From Virgisporangium aurantiacum (GTDB lineage: Bacteria > Actinomycetota > Actinomycetes > Mycobacteriales > Micromonosporaceae), in the NCBI RefSeq assembly GCF_016863635.1, contig NZ_BOPG01000003.1, forward strand, positions 62,001 through 126,000: a stretch of 64,000 bases of DNA, read 5' to 3'. The notes under the pieces are model-generated. The model was not told the DNA's origin and searched no databases. It saw nothing but the letters and a program-made list of their open reading frames with translations. Of this stretch, positions 8,033-22,900 are shown piece by piece (the stretch's first letter is position 1; every line of letters begins with the position of its first letter). The position numbers were made by a program, and so were the translations under genes.

Positions 8033-8913
8033 ATGGCGCTGCAGACGATCGACGCCCCTCCGGTGGTCCCCACGCCGCGAGTGCGGGTGCGGCGCCGCCC
8101 ACGCCGGGTATGGGTACCGATCGCCTTGACCCTGCTCGTGCTGGTCGAGCTGTACCCGATGATCTGGCTCGTGCTGGGCTCGTTCAAGACGCAGAACGAG
8201 TTCTTCTCCAAGCCGACGTGGGCGCTGCCCGAACACTTCACCTTCGACAACTACGCCGAGGCGTGGAACACCGGCGGCCTCGCCCGGAACCTTCTCAACA
8301 GCGTGCTGGTGACGGTGCCGTCGGTGCTGCTGATGCTGATCCTCGGTGTGGCGGCGGCGTTCGCGCTGGAGGTGATGGTGTGGAAGGGTCGCCACACGGT
8401 GCTGCTGACGTTCATCGCCGGCATCATGATTCCGGGCCAGATGATCCTCGTGCCGCTGTTCACGGTCTACTTCAAGGTCGGGCTCACCAACACCCTGTTC
8501 CCGCTGATCCTCACCTACACCGTGATGGGCCTGCCGCTGACCGTCTTCCTGATGACCGCGTACTTCCGGGCCATCCCCCGGGAGATCTTCGAGTCGGCGA
8601 CGGTCGACGGCGCCGGCCTCCTCACGTCGTTCTGGCGCATCGGCGTCCCCATGATGAAGAACGCGATCGTGACGATCGCCCTCGTGGAGTTCTTCAGCGT
8701 GTGGAACGATCTGCTCATCGCGTTGACGTTCACCACCCACGACGAACTGCAGACCGTGCAGGTAGGTCTGCTGGCGTTCAGCGACGAGTACGGGTCCACC
8801 CGGTACGGGCCGCTGTTCGCCGCGATCAGCATCAACCTGCTCGGAATCCTGGTGCTGTACCTGTTCCTGAACAAGCAGATCATGACCGGACTAGCGAACG
8901 GATCGCTCAAAGG

Positions 8914-8917
<4 letters not shown>
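8033..8917 (+). CDS. Sugar ABC transporter permease (MalG-type)
   Basis: 294 aa. ATG 8033 follows the previous stop by 5 bp, with GAGGAG about 10 bases upstream. After an Arg/Pro-rich cytoplasmic tail come the first helix 'WVPIALTLLVLVELYPMI' and the CUT1-type 'LGSFKTQNEFFSKP'. The EAA loop is 'EIFESATVDGAGLLTSFWRI', followed by 'SVWNDLLIALTFT'. It ends 'ITGLANGSLKG'-like, typical of MalG homologues that run 'GLTAGAVKG'. It forms the heterodimeric channel with the preceding permease. Its stop overlaps the next start (ATGA), indicating translational coupling. Confidence 0.92.
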
Positions 8918-13222
<4,305 letters not shown>

Positions 13223-13237
13223 ATTGGGATCTTATCT

Positions 13238-13258
13238 TGTCTAGTACATCTGTCTAGT
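13238..13258 (-). promoter_or_regulatory. Direct repeat upstream of the coiled-coil gene
   Basis: Two copies of TGTCTAGT, 13 bp apart (13238-13245 and 13251-13258), in the 31-bp gap before GTG 13222 and overlapping the epimerase stop codon. On the minus strand they read ACTAGACA and could be a promoter or activator site. Confidence 0.35.
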
Positions 13259-14099
13259 CCTTGTGACGCCAGGAAAATGTCGGAATGTACCCGAGGTCGG
13301 CGGTGGCTTTGTCGATGGCGAACACGGGCTCGTGACCTGCGAAAGTGCGCCGCAACGGCACGTCCGGGAAGGCTTCCGCAACCAGGTTTGCCGTCGGAAT
13401 TGTCACGCCGGTGTCGGATGCGCCCACGTTGTAGGCGCGTGCGCCCGGGTGGGCGGCGGCCAGTGCCAGGGCCACGGCGGCGGCGCCGTCGCGGGCGTCG
13501 ACGTAGCTCCACAGCAGGTCGCGGCGGTAGGTGGGGTCGTGACCGCGCGCCGCGAAGGGCGCGTACTCGCCCGGGCCGGTGACGTTCGTGAAGCGGAGGC
13601 CGGTCAGCGACAGGTCGGGCTCCCAGCGCGCCAGTTGTGCGGCGGCGGCCTCCTCGAGCACCTTCACCAGACCGTAGGTGTTGTTGGCCCGCGGCGGGCA
13701 GTCCTCGTCCAATGGAAGGTAGGCCGGCGGCTCGTGGAACGGGAAGCCGCTCGCCGTGATGCTGGACGCGTAGACGACCGTGCGGATGCCGGCGCGCAGG
13801 CAGGCGTGGAGGACGTTGAACGTCACTCCCATGTTGCTGTGGAACGTGGTCACGTCAGGCACCAGCCCGTTCACGGGGATGGCGGCCAGGTGCACCAGCG
13901 CGTCGAGGCCGCTGTGCCGGGCCGTGATTCCGAGCAGCGAGTCGAGCGTCTGGCCGTAGTCCGCGAGGTCGACCCGGGTGAAGCCGGAGCCGGCGGCACC
14001 GACGAGATCCAGGCCGACCACGTCGTGACCGTCCTGACGCAGCCGGTCCACTGTGGACCGACCGAGCTTGCCGGAGCTTCCGGTTACCGCGATTCGCAC
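13254..14099 (-). CDS. NAD-dependent epimerase/dehydratase (extended SDR)
   Basis: 281 aa. GTG 14099 lies inside the 3' end of the cupin gene (16-bp overlap). The N-terminal Rossmann motif is 'VTGSSGKLG' (about 5-13), 'LDLVGA' marks the end of beta-2, and 'HLAAIP' is typical of sugar epimerases. The catalytic pair is Tyr and Lys in 'NNTYGLVK', with a Ser-Ser-Ile before it ('YASSITASG'). It ends 'LGYIPTFSWR'. It is the last gene of the operon that starts at 16996, hence under operators 17018/17061. It may be a sugar epimerase, or a uronate dehydrogenase-like enzyme, which has the same fold. Confidence 0.82.
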   Translation of the reverse strand: MRIAVTGSSGKLGRSTVDRLRQDGHDVVGLDLVGAAGSGFTRVDLADYGQTLDSLLGITARHSGLDALVHLAAIPVNGLVPDVTTFHSNMGVTFNVLHACLRAGIRTVVYASSITASGFPFHEPPAYLPLDEDCPPRANNTYGLVKVLEEAAAAQLARWEPDLSLTGLRFTNVTGPGEYAPFAARGHDPTYRRDLLWSYVDARDGAAAVALALAAAHPGARAYNVGASDTGVTIPTANLVAEAFPDVPLRRTFAGHEPVFAIDKATADLGYIPTFSWRHKD

Positions 14100-14470
14100 G
14101 GGAAGTCCTCCGGCAGTGGTCGGAACGGAACGTCGTGGCCGGCGGCGTCCGCGGGGTCGCGGTAGCGATGACCGCCGCGCGGCCCGGTCTCGACGAAGAA
14201 CCCGCGCAGCGTCTCGTAGACCTCGACGACGTCGTGGGTGTCGCCGGCCCGCGTCAGGACGATGTCACCCTCCCGCACGTAGTGCAGGGAGCCGTCGACA
14301 AGGATGCGGGCGCGACCGGAGGAGACGAACCAGATCTCGTCGTCGTCGTGGTGGTGACGCTCGAAGCGTCCACCCTCGACGGGAACGGCGAACCGCCCGG
14401 CACCGGCGACAGTGCACCAGTCCGGGCGGTCCGACGGGTTGATCCAACGTCCCGGTGGAAACACCGGCAC
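14084..14470 (-). CDS. Cupin-domain protein (second of a pair)
   Basis: 128 aa. GTG 14470 overlaps the stop of the preceding cupin gene (TAGTG). It holds a single cupin barrel: 'GRFERHHHDDDEIWFVSSG' carries the His-rich metal site of motif 1 and 'VLTRAGDTHDVVEV' carries the His of motif 2. It closes with 'GFFVETGPRGGHRYRDP'. It is probably a small sugar-binding or isomerising metalloprotein. Fourth in the minus-strand operon, tightly coupled to its neighbours on both sides. Function unknown. Confidence 0.75.
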   Translation of the reverse strand: MPVFPPGRWINPSDRPDWCTVAGAGRFAVPVEGGRFERHHHDDDEIWFVSSGRARILVDGSLHYVREGDIVLTRAGDTHDVVEVYETLRGFFVETGPRGGHRYRDPADAAGHDVPFRPLPEDFPCESR

Positions 14471-14898
14471 TAGACGTCCTGCTTCCAGGACGGCTGCACG
14501 CCGGGCTCCAGGATGCGGGCGTCGGGCAGGCCGTCGAGGCCGGTCTCGGCACCGCCCGGGGTGTAGACGACGACGAGCCGCAGCGGCGACCACGTCGTGT
14601 TGTACGTCGAGTGGACGGTGTTCGCGGGGATGTAGACGGCGTCACCCGCCTTGATGGCGAACGGTTCCGCGCCGTCGCCGACGGTCTGCGTGCCCTCGCC
14701 GGAGATCACGTAGATGACCTCCTCCTCGTTCGGGTGCACGTGCGGCGCGTGACCCTGGCCCGGGTACACGATGACCTCACCGGTGGTGAGGCCGGCACCC
14801 TTGTCGAGGTGCGGGGTGACGAGCCACTTGATCGTGCCCCAGTCGAAGACGCGGGTGGGTACCTCATCCGGACGGCGGCCGGTGTACTCAGCGCTCAC
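14470..14898 (-). CDS. Cupin-domain protein (first of a pair)
   Basis: 142 aa. ATG 14898 overlaps the stop of the TIM-barrel gene by 4 bp. Motif 1 '[21 protein letters not shown]' and motif 2 '[15 protein letters not shown]' place two His, a Glu and a further His as in metal-binding cupins. The C-terminus runs '[13 protein letters not shown]'. Different from the next cupin, so not a recent duplicate. Two cupins beside a Tm-1/PEP-hydrolase pair is a repeated type of neighbourhood in catabolic operons, but I cannot assign the reaction. Confidence 0.78.
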   Translation of the reverse strand: MSAEYTGRRPDEVPTRVFDWGTIKWLVTPHLDKGAGLTTGEVIVYPGQGHAPHVHPNEEEVIYVISGEGTQTVGDGAEPFAIKAGDAVYIPANTVHSTYNTTWSPLRLVVVYTPGGAETGLDGLPDARILEPGVQPSWKQDV

Positions 14899-15734
14899 GA
14901 AGACTCCTCAAAACGAATGGACTTGAACTGGCGGGCCTGTTCGGCGATCGCGCGCTCGGTCGGCAGCCGCTCCATCGAGGAGGCGCCGAAGAAACCGACC
15001 ACACCGGTGGTGTTGGCGAGCACGTACGCGGCGTCCGCCGGCTCGGCGATCGGGCCGCCGTGGCAGAGCACGATCACGTCGGGGTTGACGGCCACCGCCG
15101 CGTCGCGCATCTCCTGCACGCGCTCGACAGCGAGATCCAGCGTCACCGCGGTCCTGGCACCGATCGTGCCGCTCGTGGTGAGACCCAGATGCGGTACGAG
15201 GATGTCGGCGCCGGCCGACGCCATCGCCACGGCGGAGTCGACGTCGAACACGTACGGCGCGGTCAACAGGTCGCGCTCGGCGGCCAGGCGCACCATGTCG
15301 ACCTCGAGCGCGTACCCCATTCCGGTCTCTTCGAGGTTCTGCCGGAACACGCCGTCGAACAGGCCGACCGTCGGGAAGTTCTGCACACCGGCGAAGCCCA
15401 TGAGCTTGAGCTCGTCGAGGAACCGGCCCATGAGCCGGAACGGGTCGGTGCCGTTGACGCCCGCGAGCACCGGTGTGTCGCGCACGACCGGCAGCACCTC
15501 GCGGCTCATCTCCACCACGACCTGGTTCGCGTCGCCGTACGCGAGAAGGCCGCTGAGTGACCCGCGCCCGGCCATCCGGTAGCGGCCGGAGTTGTAGATG
15601 ATGATGAGGTCGACGCCGCCCGCCTCGGCGGACTTCGCCGACAGCCCGGTTCCCGCACCGGCGCCGATCACCGGCTTGCCGGCCGCAACCGTTGCGCGCA
15701 ACCGCTTCAGGGCCGTGGCCCGGTCCATCGTCAC
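14895..15734 (-). CDS. PEP hydrolase-like TIM-barrel protein (C-terminal domain counterpart of plant Tm-1)
   Basis: 279 aa from GTG 15734, which overlaps the upstream stop (GTGA); ATG 15728 is an alternative. Features are '[16 protein letters not shown]', '[16 protein letters not shown]', '[15 protein letters not shown]', '[10 protein letters not shown]', '[10 protein letters not shown]' and '[15 protein letters not shown]', all of the PEP_hydrolase/IGPS-like barrel family. In plants this barrel forms the C-terminal half of Tm-1-type proteins, whose N-terminal half is encoded here by the preceding gene. The pair therefore probably acts as one complex. In this regulon it should act on a sugar-derived intermediate; the reaction is unknown. 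Confidence 0.82.
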   Translation of the reverse strand: MTMDRATALKRLRATVAAGKPVIGAGAGTGLSAKSAEAGGVDLIIIYNSGRYRMAGRGSLSGLLAYGDANQVVVEMSREVLPVVRDTPVLAGVNGTDPFRLMGRFLDELKLMGFAGVQNFPTVGLFDGVFRQNLEETGMGYALEVDMVRLAAERDLLTAPYVFDVDSAVAMASAGADILVPHLGLTTSGTIGARTAVTLDLAVERVQEMRDAAVAVNPDVIVLCHGGPIAEPADAAYVLANTTGVVGFFGASSMERLPTERAIAEQARQFKSIRFEESS

Positions 15735-16996
15735 GCTACCCCCGGGCGGTCGTCGGGCCTCGTGATGAGATCGTGCAGCAGATCCGCCGCGGCCACGGCC
15801 AGTTCCTTGTCGTTGATGTGCGCGTCGGTGTCCACAATGGTCACCGCGCTGCCGGCGGCGGCCGCGAGCACCGCGTCGAAGAGAGCCGCATCGGCGGCCT
15901 CGTCGCGGAAGGCCATGCCGTCGGCGTCGAGCGCCGACACACCGTTGCGGGGGACGATCAGAGCGGCCGGACCGGTGGCGGCGGCGAGCTTGGTACCCAG
16001 CCGGTGGCCGAGTTCCGCGTTCTCCTCCACGGTGGTGCGCATGAGCGTCACGGTGGGGTTGTGAATGAAGAAGTTCCGGCCCTCGAACCGCTCCGGCACG
16101 GTGTCGCGCGGGCCGAAGTTCACCATGTCGAGCGCGCCGAGGCTGACCACCTGCGGCACGCCCGCCGCGCCGGCGGCGGTGAGCCGGTCGGGGCCCGCGG
16201 TGAGCACGCCACCGACGAGGTCGTCGGCCAGTTCCGTGGTGGTGAGATCGAGGACGCCGGCCAGCAGGCCCGATCGTGCAAGGGCTTCCAGCGCCTGGCC
16301 ACCCGAGCCGGTCGCGTGGAACACCAGCACCTCGTAGCCCAGTTCCTCCAGTCGCGCGCGGGCGGCGTCGACCGCCGGGGTCGTCACGCCGAACATCGAC
16401 GCGGCGATCAGCGGGCGGTCGCCGGCAACGGGCGCCGAGCGCCGCGAAGCGTAGGAGACAGCCATGCCCGCGATGCCGGCGGCGGCGTTTCCGAGCACCG
16501 CGCGGGAGACCTGGTTGATGCCCGCGACGTCGACGACGCTGTACATGATGCTGACGTCGCTGACGCCGACGTACGGCGACACGTCGCCGGACGCCATCGT
16601 GGAGACGATCAGCTTGGGCAGGCCCACCGGCAGATCGCGCACGGCCCGGGCCGCGATCGACGACCCGCCGCTGCCGCCGAGCGCCAGCACACCGTCGAGG
16701 CGGCCCGACTCGTGCAGGCGGTTGAGGACGACGGCCGCGCCCTCGCCCATCGCGGTGACCGCCGCGCCCCGGTCGTTCCCCGCCCGCAGCGCGTCGAGCG
16801 ACGCGCCCGCCGCGGCGGCGACCTCGTCGGCGGTGACGGTGGCGGGCACCGTGCCCGGATTGACCCCGGTGTCGACGATCGTCACGTCGACGCCCTGCTC
16901 GCGTAGTTTCTCGGCCACCCACTGGTACTCGGCGCCCTTGGTGTCGAGGGTGCCGACCAGAGCCACGGTGGCGGGCGGCTGTGTGGGTTTGCTCAC
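15731..16996 (-). CDS. Tm-1-like ATP-binding (UPF0261) protein
   Basis: 421 aa, full length for the UPF0261/Tm-1-N family. GTG 16996 is first in a five-gene operon behind operators 17018 and 17061. Conserved stretches are '[19 protein letters not shown]', 'DTGVNPGT', '[14 protein letters not shown]', '[17 protein letters not shown]', '[14 protein letters not shown]'-like residues '[13 protein letters not shown]', '[10 protein letters not shown]' and 'FHATGSGG'. The family binds ATP. The best-known member is the tomato Tm-1 antiviral protein, where it is fused to the barrel encoded by the next gene. Bacterial members are associated with catabolic clusters. Their coupled expression and sugar-type repressor sites point to a metabolic role. 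Confidence 0.85.
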   Translation of the reverse strand: MSKPTQPPATVALVGTLDTKGAEYQWVAEKLREQGVDVTIVDTGVNPGTVPATVTADEVAAAAGASLDALRAGNDRGAAVTAMGEGAAVVLNRLHESGRLDGVLALGGSGGSSIAARAVRDLPVGLPKLIVSTMASGDVSPYVGVSDVSIMYSVVDVAGINQVSRAVLGNAAAGIAGMAVSYASRRSAPVAGDRPLIAASMFGVTTPAVDAARARLEELGYEVLVFHATGSGGQALEALARSGLLAGVLDLTTTELADDLVGGVLTAGPDRLTAAGAAGVPQVVSLGALDMVNFGPRDTVPERFEGRNFFIHNPTVTLMRTTVEENAELGHRLGTKLAAATGPAALIVPRNGVSALDADGMAFRDEAADAALFDAVLAAAAGSAVTIVDTDAHINDKELAVAAADLLHDLITRPDDRPGVA

Positions 16997-17017
16997 CGGT
17001 CCATCCTCTTCTCGTGT

Positions 17018-17031
17018 TTGAAACGTGTCAA
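17018..17031. promoter_or_regulatory. LacI-type operator, site 4 (Tm-1 operon side)
   Basis: TTGAAACGTGTCAA, identical to sites 1 and 2, 21 bp before the minus-strand GTG 16996. Together with the next site it controls the divergent Tm-1 operon and the rhamnosidase gene. Confidence 0.8.
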
Positions 17032-17060
17032 CCGCTTCAGTAAGCTCTTTCGCTGCGAGA

Positions 17061-17074
17061 TTGAAACGTGTCAG
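17061..17074. promoter_or_regulatory. LacI-type operator, site 5 (rhamnosidase side)
   Basis: TTGAAACGTGTCAG, one base from the other sites, 20 bp before the plus-strand ATG 17095. Sites 4 and 5 are 43 bp apart centre to centre (about four helical turns), which would suit binding on the same DNA face. Confidence 0.75.
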
Positions 17075-17094
17075 ACCCCTTCCGGAGGTAGTTG

Positions 17095-19692
17095 ATGACC
17101 GTTGCCCCGCTGCCCCCGACTGCGGAGCACCACCGGGTGCCGCTGGGCATCGGCGAGAGCCGACCGCGCCTGTCCTGGCAGGTGACCGGAACCGGCCCGT
17201 GGACGCAGGCCGGTTACGAGCTCGAGGTGACCCGTGCTGGCACCTGTTCGGTGACGCGGGTGACGTCTCCGGACCAGATTCTCGTCCCCTGGCCCGTGGA
17301 TCCGCTACGGTCGCGCGAGCGGGTCTCGGTGCGCGTGCGCGTGTTCGACGCGTCCAACAGGCACTCGAACTGGAGCGGGTCGACGGCGATCGAGGCCGGG
17401 CTCCTGCGTCCCGAAGATTGGGTCGCGCGACCGGTCGGCGCGGCCTGGCCGGAGGACCCGGAGTCGGACCGACGCCGGCCCGCCCTGGTACGCACGGCTT
17501 TCGAGGTGACCGGCGAGGTGGCGCGCGCCCGCCTCTACGCGAGCGCGCACGGCGTCTACGAGATCGAACTCAACGGGCGACGCGTCGGCGACGACGCGCT
17601 GTCGCCCGGCTGGACCGTGTATCCGCGGCGCCTGCGCTATTACACGTACGACGTCACCGCGTTGCTCCGCAAAGGCGGCAACGCGATCGGCGGGTGGCTC
17701 GGCGACGGTTGGTACCGCGGGCGGCTCGGCTGGCGCGGCGGGTTCCGGAACCTGTTCGGCACCGACCTGTCGTTGATCGCCCAACTCGAGATCACGTACA
17801 CCGACGGGCGCACCGAGACGGTCGCCACCGGCGACGCGTGGCGGGCCGGCCAGGGACCGATTCTGCACAGCGGCAACTACGACGGCGAGGCCTACGACGC
17901 GCGCCGCGAACCGCCCGGCTGGTCGTCGCCCGGTTTCGACGACACCGGCTGGAGCCGGGTTCAGGTGCGCCACCGCGATCCGGCGACGTTCGCCGCGCCG
18001 ATGGGCCCGCCGGTGCGGTGCACCGACGAGGTCCGGCCGGTCGCGGTGCTGACGACCCCGAGCGGACGCCGGATCGTCGACTTCGGGCAGAACCTGGTGG
18101 GACGCCCGTGGATCCGGGTCAGCGGAGCCGCCGGACAGACGGTGACCCTGCGCACCGCCGAGGTGCTGCAGGACGGCGAGTTGTACCAGCGGCCGCTGCG
18201 GGAGGCCCGGTCGACCGACTCCTACACGATGGCCGGCCGGCCGAACGAGGAGTGGGAGCCGCGGTTCACGTTCCACGGCTTCCGGTACGTCGAGGTCGAC
18301 GGCTGGCCCGGTGACCTCGACCGGGCCGCCGCCAACGGTGACCTGACGGCCCGCGTCCACCACACCGACATGACGCGGACAGGCTGGTTCGAGTGCTCGG
18401 ACACGGCGCTGAACCGCTTGCACGACAACGTCGTCTGGAGCATGCGGGGCAACTTCCTCGACATACCCACCGACTGTCCACAGCGCGACGAACGGGTCGG
18501 CTGGACCGGCGACATCCAGGTCTTCGCGCCGACGGCGTCGTTCCTGTACGACTGCTCGGGAATGCTCGCCTCGTGGCTCGTCGACGTGTCGTTGGAGCAG
18601 CTGCCCGACGGCACGGTGCCGTGGTACGTCCCGGTGATCCCGTCGCACCAGGTGTGGACGCCCATCCGGCCCGGCGCCGGCTGGGGCGACGCCGCGGTGC
18701 TCACCCCGTGGACGCTGTACGAGCGCTACGGCGACGCCGGAATCCTCGTCCGCCAGTATCCGAGCGCGAAGGCGTGGGTCGACCTCCTCGACCGGCACGC
18801 CGGGCCCGACCACATCTGGGACACCGACTTCCAACTCGGCGACTGGCTCGACCCGACTGCGCCGGCCGACGACCCGGCGGCGGCCGCCACCGACCGGCAC
18901 CTGGTGGCGACGGCCTACTTCGCGCAGTCGGCGCGCCGGCTCGCCGACACGGCCGCGGTACTGTCCCTTGTGGACGATGCCGCCCACTACCGCACGCTGG
19001 CCGTCGCCGTACGGAAGGCGTTCGCCGCCCGGTACCGCACCGGCCCGGGCCGGTTGGAGAGCGACACGCAGACGGCGTACGCGCTCGCCATCATGTTCGA
19101 CCTCCTGCCGGCCGACGAGCTACCGCTGGCGGGGCGGCGCCTCGCGGAACTGGTCGCGCGGGGCGGCAACCGGATCGGCACCGGCTTCCTCGGTACCCCG
19201 CTGGTCGCCGACGCGCTCTCCCGCACCGGTCACCTCGACACCGCGTACGATCTTCTCCTCGAACGCGGGTGCCCGTCGTGGCTGTACCCGGTGACCCGGG
19301 GCGCGACGACGATCTGGGAACGCTGGGACAGCCTGCTGCCCGACGGCTCGGTCAACCCCGGCACGATGACGTCGTTCAACCACTACGCCTTCGGCGCGAT
19401 CGCCGACTGGATGCACCGCGTGGTGGCCGGCATCGCCCCGGCGGCGCCGGGCTACCGCGAGATCGCGTTCCGGCCCCGCCCGGGCGGCGGCCTCACGTGG
19501 GCGAGGGCGGAGCACGAGACGCCGTACGGACGGACGGCGATCGCCTGGAACCTGGCCGCCGACGGCGAACTGACGGTCGAGGTGGTCGTCCCGTTCGGCA
19601 CCAGCGCGACGCTCGACCTGCCCGGCGAACGGGTGCGGCCGCTGGAGCCGGGCACCCACCGGGTGGTCGTCCCGGCGCCCCTGGCCGCCTGA
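17095..19692 (+). CDS. GH78 alpha-L-rhamnosidase, intracellular
   Basis: 865 aa, no signal peptide. ATG 17095 has GGAGG seven bases upstream; the TTG just before it is not needed. Order: an N-terminal beta-sandwich ('PLGIGESRPRLSWQV'), two further sandwich domains ('NGRRVGDDALSPGWTVYP', 'VDFGQNLVGRPWIRV'), the (alpha/alpha)6 barrel with 'DIPTDCPQRDERVGWTGD', then a C-terminal sandwich. The expected acid and base are E466 in 'RDERVGW' and E742 in 'TIWERWDS', the same two motifs as in characterised GH78 enzymes. It frees L-rhamnose from imported rhamnosides. Its LacI-type operator ties it to the sugar importer and oxidative enzymes. Confidence 0.93.
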   Translation: MTVAPLPPTAEHHRVPLGIGESRPRLSWQVTGTGPWTQAGYELEVTRAGTCSVTRVTSPDQILVPWPVDPLRSRERVSVRVRVFDASNRHSNWSGSTAIEAGLLRPEDWVARPVGAAWPEDPESDRRRPALVRTAFEVTGEVARARLYASAHGVYEIELNGRRVGDDALSPGWTVYPRRLRYYTYDVTALLRKGGNAIGGWLGDGWYRGRLGWRGGFRNLFGTDLSLIAQLEITYTDGRTETVATGDAWRAGQGPILHSGNYDGEAYDARREPPGWSSPGFDDTGWSRVQVRHRDPATFAAPMGPPVRCTDEVRPVAVLTTPSGRRIVDFGQNLVGRPWIRVSGAAGQTVTLRTAEVLQDGELYQRPLREARSTDSYTMAGRPNEEWEPRFTFHGFRYVEVDGWPGDLDRAAANGDLTARVHHTDMTRTGWFECSDTALNRLHDNVVWSMRGNFLDIPTDCPQRDERVGWTGDIQVFAPTASFLYDCSGMLASWLVDVSLEQLPDGTVPWYVPVIPSHQVWTPIRPGAGWGDAAVLTPWTLYERYGDAGILVRQYPSAKAWVDLLDRHAGPDHIWDTDFQLGDWLDPTAPADDPAAAATDRHLVATAYFAQSARRLADTAAVLSLVDDAAHYRTLAVAVRKAFAARYRTGPGRLESDTQTAYALAIMFDLLPADELPLAGRRLAELVARGGNRIGTGFLGTPLVADALSRTGHLDTAYDLLLERGCPSWLYPVTRGATTIWERWDSLLPDGSVNPGTMTSFNHYAFGAIADWMHRVVAGIAPAAPGYREIAFRPRPGGGLTWARAEHETPYGRTAIAWNLAADGELTVEVVVPFGTSATLDLPGERVRPLEPGTHRVVVPAPLAA

Positions 19693-19726
19693 GGCGCCAT
19701 CGGGGACATCGAACCTGGTTGAAGTG

Positions 19727-19755
19727 TTGACGCCTCGACAGGGCATAGGTAACCT
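19727..19755 (+). promoter_or_regulatory. Probable promoter of the GH87 gene
   Basis: TTGACG (19727-19732), 17-bp spacer, TAACCT (19750-19755) in the 219-bp gap before ATG 19912. Downstream, ACAAG..CTTGT (about 19781-19803) is a possible small operator, and CCCGGC..GCCGGG a leader hairpin. No LacI- or CebR-type site is present here. Confidence 0.5.
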
Positions 19756-19911
19756 TTGGCCAACCCAGCGCAAGATTCCTACAAGTCGATGAAATTCTTG
19801 TGCAACGGCACCCGGCCCGCCAGCCGGGAAGCACCCCACCCTGCGCGTCCGCGGATCCCCTCGCCCGGGCGGCCGCCGCGCGCGGTACCGCCCCCAGCGA
19901 GAAGGACCACG

Positions 19912-22900
19912 ATGAGAAGACTGATCTCCGTGCTCACGACGGCGGTCGCCGTCGTGGCCGCGACGGCGGGGGCCTGGGTGCCCGCCGCAAGCGCGGCCGG
20001 CGGCCCGAACCTGTCCATCGGCAAGGCCGCCGCCGCCAGCACCGTCAACGGACCCTACGCGGCCGGCAACATCAACGACGGCAACCAGGGCAGCTACTGG
20101 GAGAGCTCGGGCGCCCTCCCGCAGTGGGCCCGCGTCGACCTCGGCAGCAGCGTCAGCGTCGACCAGGTGGTGCTGAAGCTGCCCACCGGCTGGGGCGCGC
20201 GCACGCAGACCCTCAGCATCGAAGGCAGCGCCGACGGAACCAACTTCACCACGATCGTCGCGAGTGCCGGACGCACGTTCAACCCCGCCACGGGTAACGC
20301 CGTCACCGTCGACTTCACCGCCACGACCACCCGGTACGTGCGTGTGAACATCAGCGGCAACACGGGGTGGGCCGCGGCGCAACTGTCCGAGCTGGAGGTC
20401 TACGGCGCCGGGACGCCCACCGGCAACCTCGCGCAGGGCCGGCCGACGCAGGAGAGCGGCCACGCCGACGTCTACGACTCGTCGCGGACCACCGACGGGA
20501 ACCAGGGCTCCTACTGGGAGAGCAACGGCTTCCCGGCGTGGGTCCGGATCGACCTCGGCTCCGCGCTGAGCATCAACCGCGTGGTGTTGAAGCTTCCGGC
20601 GTCGGGCTGGGCGACCCGCACGCAGACGCTCACCGTGCAGGGCAGCACGAACGGGTCGACGTTCACCGACCTCACGACGTCGCAGAACTACACGTTCGAT
20701 CCCGCGGTCAACGCCAACAGCGTCACCATCAGCCTGCCGACGACCACCGCGCGGTACGTGCGGATCAGCATCACGGCGAACAGCGGGTGGCCGGCCGGGC
20801 AACTGTCCGAAGTGGAGGTCTACGGCCCGGGCGCCGGCACCGACACCACGCCGCCGAGCGTGCCCGGAACCCTGTCCTACACCCAGTCCGGCAGCTCGAT
20901 CACCCTCAACTGGGGCGCCTCGACGGACAACGTCGGGGTCACCGGGTACGACGTCTACCGCAACGGGACGCTCGCGCAGTCCCTCGGCAACGTCACCACG
21001 TTCACCGACACCCAGCCCACCACGGCCACCGTGTCGTACTTCGTGCGCGCCCGCGACGCCGCCGGCAACGTGTCGGGCAACAGCAACACGGTGACGCGCA
21101 CCGGAACCGGCACCGACACCACCTCGCCCAGCGTGCCGGGAACGTTGTCGCACAGCACCTCCGGCAACGTCATCACGCTGAACTGGGGTGCGAGCACCGA
21201 CACCGGCGGCAGCGGCCTGGCCGGGTACAACGTGTACCGCGGCGGCAGCCTGATCGCGACGCTCGGCACCGTACTGTCCTATCAGGACACCCAGCCGCCG
21301 ACGGCCACCGTCTCGTACTTCGTGCGGGCGCGCGACGGCGCCGGCAACCTGTCGGGCGACAGCAACACGGTCACCCGCACCGGATCCCAGCCGCCGCAGT
21401 GCGTCAACGTGGCGCAGGGCAAGACGATGACGGCGACCGGGTCCACGTTCACGTTCACGCCCGACAAGGCCAACGACGGCCAACTCGCCACCTACTGGGA
21501 GGGCTCGGCGACGTACCCGCAGAACCTCACGGTGGCGTTGGGCGCCAACCACGTCATCACCGCGGTCAACGTCAAGCTGAACCCCGACCCGGCGTGGGGC
21601 ACCCGCACGCAGAACTTCCAGATCCTCGGCCGCGACCAGGCGGCGACCGCCTACACGAACCTGGTGTCGGCGGCCAACTACCAGTTCACGCAGGGCACGA
21701 ACGCGGTCACGATCCCGGTGAGCGCGACCACCGCCGACGTCCAGTTGCGGTTCAACTCCAACACCGGCGCCCCGTCCGGTCAGGTGGCCGAACTTGAGGT
21801 GTGCGGCACCCCCGCGCCGAACCCCGACCTCGTCGTGAGTTCGGTGACGTGGTCACCGGCCAACCCGACCGAGACCTCCGTCGTCACACTGTCGGCGACG
21901 GTGCAGAACATCGGGACGGCAGCCAGCCCGGCCACCACCGTCAACCTCAGCCTCGGCGGCGCGGTCGTCGGCAGCGCCGACGTCGGTGCGCTCGCCGCCG
22001 GCGCGTCGCAGACGGTTCAGGTCAACGCGGGGACGCGCGCGCAGGGCAGCTACGCGGTCACCGCCGTGGTCGATCCGACCAACACGGTGGTGGAACAGAA
22101 CAACGGCAACAACAGCCTCACCGCGCCGACGCAGCTCGTGGTCGCCCAGGCGCCCGGCCCCGACCTGCTGGTCACCGGGATCAGCACCAACCCGCCGAAC
22201 CCGGCGATCGGCGCCCAGGTGACGTTCACGGTGAACGTGCAGAACCGGGGAACGAGCGCCTCCGCCGCTTCCACCACGCGGGTCGTGGTCGGCGGCACCA
22301 CGCTGAACGGCAGCACCGCGTCGATCGCCGCCGGTACGACGGCTACCGTCGCGATCAGTGGTAGCTGGACGGCCACCAGCGGCGGCGCCACCATCACCGC
22401 CACCGCCGACGCCACCAACGTGGTCGCGGAGACCAACGAGGGCAACAACTCGCTGACCCAGTCCATCGTGGTCGGACGCGGCGCGGCGGTGCCGTACGTG
22501 AGCTACGAGGCGGAGATCGCCGCACACAACGGCGAGGTTCTCACCGCCGACCCGCTGCGGACGTTCGGGCACACCAACTTCGGCTCCGAGTCGTCGGGCC
22601 GCCGGTCGGTGCGCCTGGGTTCGCAGGGCCAGTTCGTCGAGTTCACGTCGACGAACCAGGCGAACTCGATCGTGGTGCGCAACTCCGTCCCCGATTCTTC
22701 TTCCGGAGGCGGCCAGGACTGGACGATCAGCCTCTACATCAACGGCACCTTCTCCCGGAAGCTGACCCTGTCCTCGCGCAACAGCTGGCTCTACGGCACC
22801 ACCGACGACACCGAGAGCCTGTCGAACTCGCCGCAGGCCAACGCGCGGCGGCTCTTCGACGAGTCGAACGCGTTGCTGAGCCAGTCGTACCCGCCGGGTA

